Assembly (NCBI GenBank): GCA_049587975.1 | Contig: JBAVEY010000010.1 | Location: 1-5,561 of the forward strand | Reading direction: 5' to 3' | From: DASSJM01 sp049587975 | GTDB taxonomy: Bacteria > Actinomycetota > UBA4738 > HRBIN12 | DNA length: 5,561 nt | Part shown: in pieces, positions 1-5,561 of the stretch | Layout: each line of letters opens with the position of its first letter | Numbering within the stretch: the first letter of the stretch is position 1 | Notes under the pieces: generated by a model | Seen by the model: the letters and a program-made list of their open reading frames with translations, nothing else | Database searches by the model: none | What the model was told of the DNA's origin: nothing | Made by a program: the position numbers and the translations under genes

Positions 1-203
1 GGGCGGAGGTCTTCCTGAGCTCGCCGGGTCGCGAAGCCGGTCCCCCACAGGTTCCACCAGAGGTAGCCGGCGAGCACGAGGGCCGCGGCGATGAAGACGA
101 AACCCGTGATGCGCAGGATCCGACCCCGGCGGCTCCGGCGCCGACGGGTGGTGGGGGGGCGGTCGGGCACCGCGCTGCCGTCGAGCACCTCCGTTTCGGC
201 CAT
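1..203 (-). CDS. Class E sortase-like membrane protein, N-terminal fragment (continues beyond the left edge)
   Basis: Only the first 67 codons lie in the window, starting at the ATG complementary to 201-203. The protein opens with an acidic and proline-containing stretch (MAETEVLDGSAVPDRPP), followed by an Arg-rich cluster (residues about 20-32) and a single hydrophobic helix at about residues 32-50 (ITGFVFIAAALVLAGYLWW). After the helix comes WGTGFATRRAQEDL. A short cytoplasmic basic tail, one membrane span and a W-x-T...A-Q-x-x-L segment are, from memory, the usual start of actinobacterial class E sortases, which join surface proteins to the peptidoglycan. The catalytic His, Cys and Arg would lie outside the window, so the activity itself is not shown. 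GAAGG directly abuts the ATG, too close for a normal ribosome binding site. A GTG at codon 6 or 12 is possible. It could instead be another small-N-terminus anchored protein. Confidence 0.65.
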   Translation of the reverse strand, partial: MAETEVLDGSAVPDRPPTTRRRRSRRGRILRITGFVFIAAALVLAGYLWWNLWGTGFATRRAQEDLR

Positions 204-206
204 CCT

Positions 207-238
207 TCAAGTGTCGCAGGTTGGGCCCTTGCACTTGA
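207..238. repeat. Inverted repeat TCAAGTG-N18-CACTTGA between divergent genes
   Basis: A perfect 7-bp inverted repeat has arms at 207-213 and 232-238 with an 18-nt spacer. It lies within the 68-bp region between the divergent sortase-like and helicase genes and just upstream of both starts. It could be an operator for a dimeric regulator. In a region this size a 7-bp inverted repeat can arise by chance perhaps once in ten cases, so support is weak. The long spacer and lack of a T-run argue against a terminator. Confidence 0.3.
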
Positions 239-271
239 GCGATGCACGCGAGACGACCCGAGGCTCGTCCG

Positions 272-2476
272 ATGCCCCCCTACAATCTGGCCGTGGCCGC
301 TCGCTCACCGCTCATCGAGGCGCTGAACCCCGTCCAGGCCGAGGCGGTCCTGCACACCGAGGGTCCCGTGCTGATCGTTGCCGGCGCGGGCTCGGGCAAG
401 ACCCGAGCGCTCACGCACAGGATCGCGTACCTGATCCGGGAGCACGGTGTCAGCCCCTACGCGATCCTCGCGATCACGTTCACGAACAAGGCGGCCCGCG
501 AGATGGCCGCGAGGGTGGAGGGTCTCCTCGGCCAACGGATCGCGCAGGGGATGTGGATCCTCACGTTCCACTCGGCGTGCGCGCGGATCCTCCGGCGCGA
601 GCACGACCACCTCGGCCTGCCGAGCAGCTTCACGATCTACGACGAGGGGGACACGGAGCGCCTGCTCTCGAGCGTGCTCAAGGACCTGAACCTGGACCTC
701 AAGCGGTACCCGCCGCGCGCGATGGCCGCCGCGATCGGCAAGGCCAAGGACAACGTCCTGTCGGCCGGCGAGTTCGCGCAGATGGCCGGGAACTTCTACG
801 AGCAGACGATCGCGAACGTCTACGTCGAGTACGAGAAACGCAAGCTCGCCGCGGGGGCGCTCGACTTCGACGACCTCATCACCGAGACCGTCCGCCTGTT
901 CCGCGACCATCCGGCGGTCCTCGAGCACTACCAAGAGTGGTTCCGGTACGTCCTGGTCGACGAGTACCAGGACACGAACCGCGCGCAGTACCAGCTGGTG
1001 AACCTTCTCGCGGCCAAGTACCGCAACGTGTGCGTCGTCGGGGACGCGGACCAGGGCGTCTACTCCTGGCGTGGGGCGACGATCCAGAACCTCCTGGACT
1101 TCGAGCGGGACTACCCCGACGCCGAGGTCTTCTTGATGGAGCAGAACTACCGCTCAACGTCGAACATCCTCGCGATCGCGAACGCGCTGATCGAGCACAA
1201 CGTGCAGCGCAAGCCGAAGTCGCTGTGGACCGAGACGACCGAGGGCGAGCTGGCCGTCCGGTTCCGCGCCGACGACGAACACGAGGAGGCCCTGTTCGTC
1301 GCGGAGGAGACGCACCGGCTGGTGGAGGAGGAGGCGCATCGCTACTCGGACGTCACGGTCTTCTACAGGACCAACGCCCAGAGCCGCGTGCTCGAGGACG
1401 TCTTCATGCGGGCGGGGATCCCGTACCGGGTGGTCGGCGGCGTGCGCTTCTATCAGCGCAGGGAGATCAAGGACGTCCTCGCGTACCTTCGGCTGCTGCT
1501 GAACCCGCAGGACGTGATCAGCGCGCGCCGGGTGGTGAACACGCCCAAGCGCGGGATCGGCGACGCGACCGTGGCGGCGCTCGAGGGGTTCGCGGCCATC
1601 GAGCAGATCCCGTTCCTCGAGGCCACCCGGCGGGCGGACGAGCTCCCCGAGCTCGGGTCGCGCGCGAAGGGTGCGATCGCCGGGTTCGTCGGCGTGATGC
1701 GGCGTCTGCAGGAGGCGTTCGATTCCGGGGCGGGGCCGCAGCGGATGGTCGAGGCCGCGGCAACCGAATCCGGCTACCTGCTCGAGCTCGAGGCCGAGCG
1801 GACCGTCGAGGCCGAGGGGCGGATCGAGAACCTGCGGGAGCTCGGCGGCGTGGCGGCCGAGTTCGAGCAGCGATCGCCCGACGGGACCCTGGCCGAGTTC
1901 CTCGAGCAGGTCTCGCTGGTCTCCGAGCAGGACGAGTACGACGAGGAGTCGGGGAGCGTCACGCTGATGACGCTCCACAACGCGAAGGGGCTCGAGTTCC
2001 CGGTGGTCTTCATCATCGGGCTCGAGGACGGCGTGTTCCCGCACTACCGCTCGATGGGCGATCCCGCGCAGCTGGAGGAGGAACGTCGCTTGATGTACGT
2101 GGGCGTGACCCGTGCCCGCGAGCGCCTGTACCTCACCTACGCCTGGAGCCGGACGCTCTTCGGTTCGACGAACTACAGCCCCCCGTCGAGGTTCCTCGGC
2201 GAGATCCCGAGCGAGCTCGTCCGGGCGTCGGAGGAGGGCGAGGTGGTCGTCGGTGACGGGGCTTCCGTGTCCCCGATCCGGGCCGCGGTCGAGGGCCGGC
2301 GCGAGATCCCGCAGATCTCGGCGGGCGACACGGTCCTGCACGACAAGTGGGGTGAGGGCGTGGTCCTCACGGTGAGCGGTTCGGGGACCGATGCCGAAGC
2401 TACGGTAAGGTTCGAGGACGTCGGCGAGAAGCGGTTGCTCGTCGCATACGCGCCCCTCAAAAGGATGAGCCTCTGA
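272..2476 (+). CDS. pcrA: ATP-dependent DNA helicase PcrA/UvrD1 (superfamily 1A)
   Basis: This 3'-to-5' DNA helicase acts in nucleotide excision repair, replication and clearing of stalled RNA polymerase. All family motifs are present (734-residue numbering): Q motif LNPVQ near residue 22, Walker A GAGSGKT 38-44, motif Ia TFTNKAAREM 69-78, Walker B DEYQD 230-234, motif III GDADQGVYSWRG from 257, motif V TLHNAKGLE 567-575 and motif VI YVGVTRARE from 609. Length matches PcrA. The last ~50 residues (AGDTVLHDKWGEG from 684) form the Tudor-like tail that in PcrA contacts RNA polymerase, which favours PcrA/UvrD1 over Rep. I chose ATG 272 because GAGG lies 8 nt upstream. ATG 242 adds ten unlikely residues. 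GTG 293 is a serious alternative because TACAAT sits 6 nt before it and the conserved region starts soon after. The stop overlaps the next gene. I see no missing motif or frameshift. Confidence 0.96.
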   Translation: MPPYNLAVAARSPLIEALNPVQAEAVLHTEGPVLIVAGAGSGKTRALTHRIAYLIREHGVSPYAILAITFTNKAAREMAARVEGLLGQRIAQGMWILTFHSACARILRREHDHLGLPSSFTIYDEGDTERLLSSVLKDLNLDLKRYPPRAMAAAIGKAKDNVLSAGEFAQMAGNFYEQTIANVYVEYEKRKLAAGALDFDDLITETVRLFRDHPAVLEHYQEWFRYVLVDEYQDTNRAQYQLVNLLAAKYRNVCVVGDADQGVYSWRGATIQNLLDFERDYPDAEVFLMEQNYRSTSNILAIANALIEHNVQRKPKSLWTETTEGELAVRFRADDEHEEALFVAEETHRLVEEEAHRYSDVTVFYRTNAQSRVLEDVFMRAGIPYRVVGGVRFYQRREIKDVLAYLRLLLNPQDVISARRVVNTPKRGIGDATVAALEGFAAIEQIPFLEATRRADELPELGSRAKGAIAGFVGVMRRLQEAFDSGAGPQRMVEAAATESGYLLELEAERTVEAEGRIENLRELGGVAAEFEQRSPDGTLAEFLEQVSLVSEQDEYDEESGSVTLMTLHNAKGLEFPVVFIIGLEDGVFPHYRSMGDPAQLEEERRLMYVGVTRARERLYLTYAWSRTLFGSTNYSPPSRFLGEIPSELVRASEEGEVVVGDGASVSPIRAAVEGRREIPQISAGDTVLHDKWGEGVVLTVSGSGTDAEATVRFEDVGEKRLLVAYAPLKRMSL
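281..286 (+). promoter_or_regulatory. Possible -10 element (TACAAT) for a leaderless helicase transcript
   Basis: TACAAT fits the actinobacterial -10 pattern TANNNT. It ends 6 nt before an in-frame GTG at 293, the spacing expected if transcription begins at that GTG and the mRNA has no leader. No TTGACA-like -35 is visible about 17 bp upstream. If used, the helicase would start at 293 (727 residues) instead of 272. The AT-rich hexamer stands out in this GC-rich DNA, but one match is weak evidence. Confidence 0.3.
2459..2465 (+). promoter_or_regulatory. Shine-Dalgarno site AAAAGGA for the CTG-started lipoprotein gene
   Basis: AAAAGGA, inside the last codons of the helicase gene, ends 7 nt before CTG 2473. 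That is near-ideal spacing. It is the main signal deciding the start of the downstream gene, because no ATG, GTG or TTG occurs in that frame between the in-frame stop at 2353 and GTG 2524. Confidence 0.6.
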
Positions 2477-3714
2477 CCGTCCCTCATCGACTCCCGCACA
2501 TCGCGGCTGCTCTGCTGCTCGCGGTGCTCGGAGGGTGTTCCACCGCCGATCCCTCCGGTGTCCACCCGCCGGGAGGCACACCCGGGGCGGGATCCGCCTG
2601 CACGATCACCGGAACGGCACGGGACGACGTCCTGCGAGGCACCGCGGGCGGAGACACGATCTGCGGTGGCGATGGGAACGACGTTCTCGTGGGGCGGGGT
2701 GGCAGCGACGTCCTGATCGGTGGCGCCGGGAGCGATGCTGCGCTCGGCGGCGGGCAGGAGGACGCGATCCGTGGCGGCCCGGGGATCGATCTGCTCGACG
2801 GGGGACCGGCGGCCGACGTCCTGCGGGGAGGTACGGGGAAGGACCGATGCACGACCGGATCCGATGATCGAGCCGTCAGCTGCTCTCCGCCTGCGGATGC
2901 TCCGGTCGTCGCGGCGGCCGGGGATATCGCCTGCCCACCGGGGGACGACCCGAGCGGAGACTCGTGCCAGCAGGGATCGACGTCGGATCTGCTGGTTCAC
3001 AGCGCCGCGTGGGCCGTACTCACCCTGGGGGACGATCAGTACGAGGACGGAGAGCTCCAAGGGTTCCAGCGGTCGTACGCGGCGTCCTGGGGTCGGGTCA
3101 AGGCGATCACGCGCCCGTCCCCCGGCAATCACGACTACCACGTCTCCGGCGCCGCCGGCTACTACGCCTACTTCGGTCCCCTCGCAGGAGATCTCAGCAA
3201 GGGCTACTACAGCTTCGATGTGGGGGCCTGGCATCTGATCGCGCTCAACTCGAACTGCGAGGAGGTGGGTGGGTGCGAGGAGGGGTCGCCGCAGGAGGAG
3301 TGGCTTCGTGCGGATCTGGCAGCAGATGCTTCCTCGTGCACCCTCGCCTACTGGCACCATCCACGCTTCTCATCCGGTGATCACGGGAACGACGACACCT
3401 ACGATGCCTTCTGGCGGACCCTCTACGACGCGGGTGTGGACATCGTGCTGAACGGTCACGATCACGACTACGAACGGTTCGCGCCGCAGGATCCCTATCA
3501 ACAGGCCGATCCCAACGGCATCCGTGAATTCGTCGTGGGGACCGGCGGGAAGAGCCTTCGCCCGTTCGTGAGCGCGGAGCCTCACAGTCAGGTCCGAGAC
3601 CCGAACACGTTCGGCGTCCTCGAGCTCACCCTGCGCGCACAAGGCTACGATTGGCGCTTCGTCCCGATCCCCGGAAGCACGTTCGCAGATTCCGGCAGCG
3701 GATCGTGCCACTGA
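2473..3714 (+). CDS. Exported lipoprotein with RTX-like repeats and a calcineurin-type metallophosphatase domain
   Basis: From CTG 2473 the product has 413 residues. Residues 1-22 form a lipoprotein signal peptide: TVPHRLPH, a hydrophobic core AAALLLAVL, and lipobox LGGC with Cys22 as the expected lipidated residue. Nine RTX-like glycine/aspartate nonapeptides follow (about 48-128), flanked by cysteines that could pair. The rest is a metallophosphoesterase: GDI with Asp151, GDDQY with Asp187, GNHDY 218-222, WHHP 294-297 and GHDHDYER from 328. These are the two-metal ligand blocks of purple acid phosphatase-like enzymes, and all are present. Expected role: hydrolysis of phosphate esters outside the membrane. 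The substrate is unknown; phosphate scavenging is a guess. CTG overlaps the helicase stop as CTGA, so translation is probably coupled. Starting at GTG 2524 instead would remove the hydrophobic core and leave an isolated LGGC, which makes little biological sense. Family call is strong; the CTG start is inferred. Confidence 0.88.
   Translation: MTVPHRLPHIAAALLLAVLGGCSTADPSGVHPPGGTPGAGSACTITGTARDDVLRGTAGGDTICGGDGNDVLVGRGGSDVLIGGAGSDAALGGGQEDAIRGGPGIDLLDGGPAADVLRGGTGKDRCTTGSDDRAVSCSPPADAPVVAAAGDIACPPGDDPSGDSCQQGSTSDLLVHSAAWAVLTLGDDQYEDGELQGFQRSYAASWGRVKAITRPSPGNHDYHVSGAAGYYAYFGPLAGDLSKGYYSFDVGAWHLIALNSNCEEVGGCEEGSPQEEWLRADLAADASSCTLAYWHHPRFSSGDHGNDDTYDAFWRTLYDAGVDIVLNGHDHDYERFAPQDPYQQADPNGIREFVVGTGGKSLRPFVSAEPHSQVRDPNTFGVLELTLRAQGYDWRFVPIPGSTFADSGSGSCH
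2614..2856 (+). repeat. Nine tandem RTX-like nonapeptide repeats (protein-level)
   Basis: The encoded segments read TARDDVLRG, TAGGDTICG, GDGNDVLVG, RGGSDVLIG, GAGSDAALG, GGQEDAIRG, GPGIDLLDG, GPAADVLRG and a degenerate GTGKDRCTT. They follow the GGxGxDxLx pattern of hemolysin-type calcium-binding repeats, which fold as a parallel beta-roll when they bind calcium outside the cell. The best matches are repeats 3-5. Repeats 6 and 8 lack the standard Gly before the Asp and may bind calcium poorly. The repetition is in the protein; the DNA copies have diverged. Confidence 0.85.
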
Positions 3715-3732
3715 CATCGGCGGTGCGGGCCT

Positions 3733-5193
3733 TCAGCGCGAGAGACGGTCGAGCACGTTCCGGGTGATGCGATCGACGACGGGATCGCCCAGACCGAGCA
3801 CCCAGTCCGTCACCCCCGCGTTCACCACCGTGCCTCCGCCGGGCCGATCGAAGGCCGCCATCACGGCATGGCCGTCGGCCAGCTCTGCCACGTGTTCGTG
3901 GGTGACGTCTCCGAAGATCGCCATCGAGCAGGTTTCCAGATCGCCTTGTTCGAACGCGTAGCGCGTGGGTTGTTCGTGCTGCGCCCAGAGGTGAGCGGGT
4001 GCGGTGGCGAGGATCTCCAGACCGCGAGGTGCGCCATCGACGCCGCTGGGCATGGGCAGTCCCGCGCCGTCCGTCTCGAACGCGCATCCGTCGCACTCGT
4101 AGGCGACGATCGAGTCCGCGCCGCCGAAACCGTCCCCCGGCCCTAGTCCCGTACCCTCGAAGACCCAGTGCTCGGGTCGGAGGACCGTATACGCGCCCGA
4201 GCTCTCCGCCGCCCCCAGCCCGTAGCGCGAGTAGCCGCCGCGCGAGAACGTCAGCCCGATCGACGAGGTCTCGGGCCTTCCGACGCGGCGGTCGGACCAA
4301 CAGCCGCTGAGGAGGTGTTCGTCGGGGGTTCCCAGGACCGGGTCTTCTTCGACGCGGTACTTGTAGCCGGTCATCCCCGTGTGGCCGGGATCGAACCGGA
4401 CCTGCCAGAAGCTGGTGTTGCCGGACAGGACGGCGGCGTTGCCGCCCCCTTCGACGAACGCATCGAACGCGTCGCGCATGCCCCACGACCAGTACTCGTC
4501 GTGACCGGCGCAGACGAAGAGTCGGGGACCCTGCAGGATCTCGGGGTGCTGCTCGAGGTCCTGACTGATGGCGACGTCCAGTCGGAAGCCATTGCGTTCG
4601 GCCCAGCGGGTGAACGTCCGTTCGTACGTGAACCACCCGGCCCCGCCGCACCAGTCCGAGAGGCCGAGCGGGCGCGCCCAATCCCGGAACCCCATCGCCT
4701 CGCGGTCGGGCTCGGGCTGCATCATGCGTCCGATCGGCTCGGGCTTGACGAGGAAGCCCTTGGCGAAGGGACGCTCGAACGACACGTGCGTGCCACCCGT
4801 ATACAGCGACGGGCCGCCCCAATCGTTGTACGCGTGCCACGTCGTGGTCGAGAGCACGAGCAGGATCGGTGCCGGGTCCGCGGGGTCGGGCCGGACGACG
4901 AAGAAGGCGTCCTCGCGCTCGTCGCCCGCCGTCAGCGTCACGGCGTGGTACCCCGACCCCCAGTCGCCGACCGGGATATCGACCGCGGATGGCCACCCGC
5001 ATCCGGTCGAGGATGCGCCGTCCTGCGCCGGGTAGCGCCCTGCGGGGACGTCGGTGGCCTGCCAGATGGCGTGTCGCTCGGTTCCCTCTCTCGCGACCTC
5101 GACGTCGAAGGAGCCTCGATCCGTGGAGACGTGGAGCGCGACCGGATCCCCGCGCCCCACCGAGTGAGGCCAGCAGTAGGCCTCGAGCGTCAC
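3733..5193 (-). CDS. N,N-dimethylformamidase large-subunit-like domain protein
   Basis: A 486-residue protein resembling the C-terminal catalytic region of the dimethylformamidase large (beta) subunit. Characterised members are iron amidases that use two Tyr and one Glu to hold the metal. Visible family-like blocks: an N-terminal beta domain beginning MTLEAYCWPHSVGRGD and reaching VALHVST, HAYNDWGG near 120-127, GHDEYW 230-235, SGN near 258, GYKYRVEEDPV from 276, SGCW near 297 and AYECDG near 364. I infer that Tyr234, Tyr277 and Glu366 are the metal ligands; their spacing (43 and 89) is close to that of the known enzyme, but this is from memory. Start GTG 5193 overlaps the upstream stop as GTGA and places the conserved domain at residue 2. 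An ATG at 5259 would add 22 residues that merely read the upstream gene in another frame. No signal peptide is seen. The substrate is unknown; formamide use should not be assumed. Confidence 0.82.
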   Translation of the reverse strand: MTLEAYCWPHSVGRGDPVALHVSTDRGSFDVEVAREGTERHAIWQATDVPAGRYPAQDGASSTGCGWPSAVDIPVGDWGSGYHAVTLTAGDEREDAFFVVRPDPADPAPILLVLSTTTWHAYNDWGGPSLYTGGTHVSFERPFAKGFLVKPEPIGRMMQPEPDREAMGFRDWARPLGLSDWCGGAGWFTYERTFTRWAERNGFRLDVAISQDLEQHPEILQGPRLFVCAGHDEYWSWGMRDAFDAFVEGGGNAAVLSGNTSFWQVRFDPGHTGMTGYKYRVEEDPVLGTPDEHLLSGCWSDRRVGRPETSSIGLTFSRGGYSRYGLGAAESSGAYTVLRPEHWVFEGTGLGPGDGFGGADSIVAYECDGCAFETDGAGLPMPSGVDGAPRGLEILATAPAHLWAQHEQPTRYAFEQGDLETCSMAIFGDVTHEHVAELADGHAVMAAFDRPGGGTVVNAGVTDWVLGLGDPVVDRITRNVLDRLSR

Positions 5194-5354
5194 CTGGCAA
5201 GCACGAGGTAGCCGGCGACCAAGATCACGGCTCCGGCGAGGATCGGGGCGATCACCCACGCGAGGCCGAGTCGTCCGCGGTAGGGCCCGAGCGAGCCGAC
5301 CTTCGTCGTCGGTTTCAGACCGGGTGGCCGGAAGCGGAATCGCATCTTCGCCAT
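5190..5354 (-). CDS. Small single-span membrane protein, 54 residues, unknown function
   Basis: The reading frame begins at the ATG complementary to 5352-5354 (MAKMRFRFRPPGLKP) and ends in TGA at 5190-5192. The first 30 residues are basic, with Arg/Lys at ten positions and no acidic residue. They are followed by one hydrophobic helix at about 31-52 (AWVIAPILAGAVILVAGYLV) and the end LAR. The positive-inside rule predicts a cytoplasmic N-terminus. The gene is 33 nt downstream of the surface-protein fragment, and its stop overlaps the GTG of the dimethylformamidase-like gene, so it sits inside a likely operon. No clear Shine-Dalgarno site precedes the ATG, and Met4 is an alternative start. I recognise no family. 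Coding status rests on the tight spacing, the stop-start overlap and the clear membrane topology. Confidence 0.72.
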   Translation of the reverse strand: MAKMRFRFRPPGLKPTTKVGSLGPYRGRLGLAWVIAPILAGAVILVAGYLVLAR

Positions 5355-5387
5355 GTCGGTGCCGAGTATCTCAAGGCGAGCACGGGC

Positions 5388-5561
5388 TCATGCCCCGCGG
5401 TCCTCGTCATCCCGATCAAGGGAGCGACGTGAACGACGACGCGCCCATCCGAAGAGGACCAGCAACATCGCGAGCACGGACGGGATGGCGGACAACGAGC
5501 CGGTCTGGGTTGCCCCTGCGCCTACCAAGGTCGGGGGCGGCGTCGTGGTCTCGGTCGGCGG
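5388..5561 (-). CDS. Cell-surface protein, C-terminal fragment with membrane anchor (5' end beyond the right edge)
   Basis: The last 57 codons are present, ending in TGA at 5388-5390. The fragment starts in a Pro/Thr stalk (PPTETTTPPPTLVGAG), followed by ATQTG, a hydrophobic segment at about residues 25-39 of the fragment (IPSVLAMLLVLFGWA), an Arg cluster RRRSRR and a charged tail SLDRDDEDRGA. This order (stalk, short Thr-Gly motif, membrane helix, basic tail) is that of a C-terminally anchored exported protein. ATQTG resembles, but does not match, the LPXTG or LAXTG sorting motif, and the 11-residue charged tail after the Arg cluster is longer than usual for a sortase substrate. It may therefore simply stay in the membrane. 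It lies first in the visible minus-strand gene cluster, 33 nt before the small membrane protein. The extracellular domain is outside the window. Confidence 0.72.
   Translation of the reverse strand, partial: PPTETTTPPPTLVGAGATQTGSLSAIPSVLAMLLVLFGWARRRSRRSLDRDDEDRGA

Noticed and set aside
91..2256. A 721-codon plus-strand open frame overlapping the helicase
   Set aside because: The translation is Arg/Gly/Pro-rich with no domain, and it shadows the helicase in another frame, as is common in GC-rich DNA.
1154..2581. A 475-codon antisense open frame across the helicase
   Set aside because: Low-complexity His/Arg/Asp-rich translation with no recognisable motif; the opposite strand carries every helicase motif.
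2173..3360. A 395-codon antisense open frame across the lipoprotein gene
   Set aside because: No domain, and it spans a well-supported RTX and phosphatase coding region.
3715..3732. Bidirectional terminator between the convergent genes
   Set aside because: The 18-bp gap and its flanks show no convincing stem-loop or T-run.
3626..5200. A 524-codon minus-strand open frame overlapping the dimethylformamidase-like gene
   Set aside because: Arg-rich shadow in an alternative frame; the chosen frame has the conserved blocks and sensible composition.
4168..5211. A 347-codon plus-strand open frame antisense to the dimethylformamidase-like gene
   Set aside because: No recognisable domain, and composition typical of an antisense GC-rich shadow.
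61..5218. Shared 13-mer AGGTAGCCGGCGA at about 61-73 and 5206-5218, considered as a direct repeat
   Set aside because: Both copies encode a similar AGYL membrane-helix segment in unrelated proteins; the flanks do not match, so it is a coding coincidence.

Overview
The window is uniformly GC-rich. Several features point to an actinomycete-like (Actinomycetota) genome, most likely an environmental or uncultured lineage. These are the third-position GC bias, an N-terminus resembling class E sortases, a PcrA/UvrD1-type helicase with a C-terminal Tudor-like tail, and secreted proteins with cysteine-bracketed RTX-type repeats. I cannot name a genus. I see no mobile element, RNA gene or CRISPR array.

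Layout. At the left edge, on the minus strand, is the first 67 codons of a membrane-anchored protein that looks like a class E sortase. A 68-bp divergent region (204-271) separates it from a full-length plus-strand pcrA-type helicase gene (272-2476). The helicase stop codon overlaps the start of a second plus-strand gene. If a CTG start at 2473 is accepted, that gene encodes an exported lipoprotein: signal peptide and lipobox, then nine RTX-like nonapeptides, then a calcineurin-like metallophosphatase domain (stop at 3714). Only 18 bp separate it from the convergent minus-strand cluster.

The minus-strand cluster reads right to left. First is the C-terminal 57 codons of a surface protein with a Pro/Thr-rich stalk, one membrane segment and an Arg-rich tail (5388-5561). 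Next is a 54-residue single-span membrane protein (5190-5354). Last is a 486-residue protein related to the catalytic C-terminal region of the N,N-dimethylformamidase large subunit (3733-5193). The last two overlap by four bases (GTGA), which suggests translational coupling.

Function. The helicase is a housekeeping DNA repair and transcription-conflict enzyme. Nearly everything else belongs to the cell envelope: a sortase-like protein, a lipoprotein phosphatase, a stalked surface protein and a tiny membrane protein. The most interesting points are the CTG start that restores a lipoprotein signal, the RTX-phosphatase architecture, and the compact cluster of surface protein, small membrane protein and dimethylformamidase-like protein, whose substrate is unknown. 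No stretch longer than 300 bases lacks a gene.
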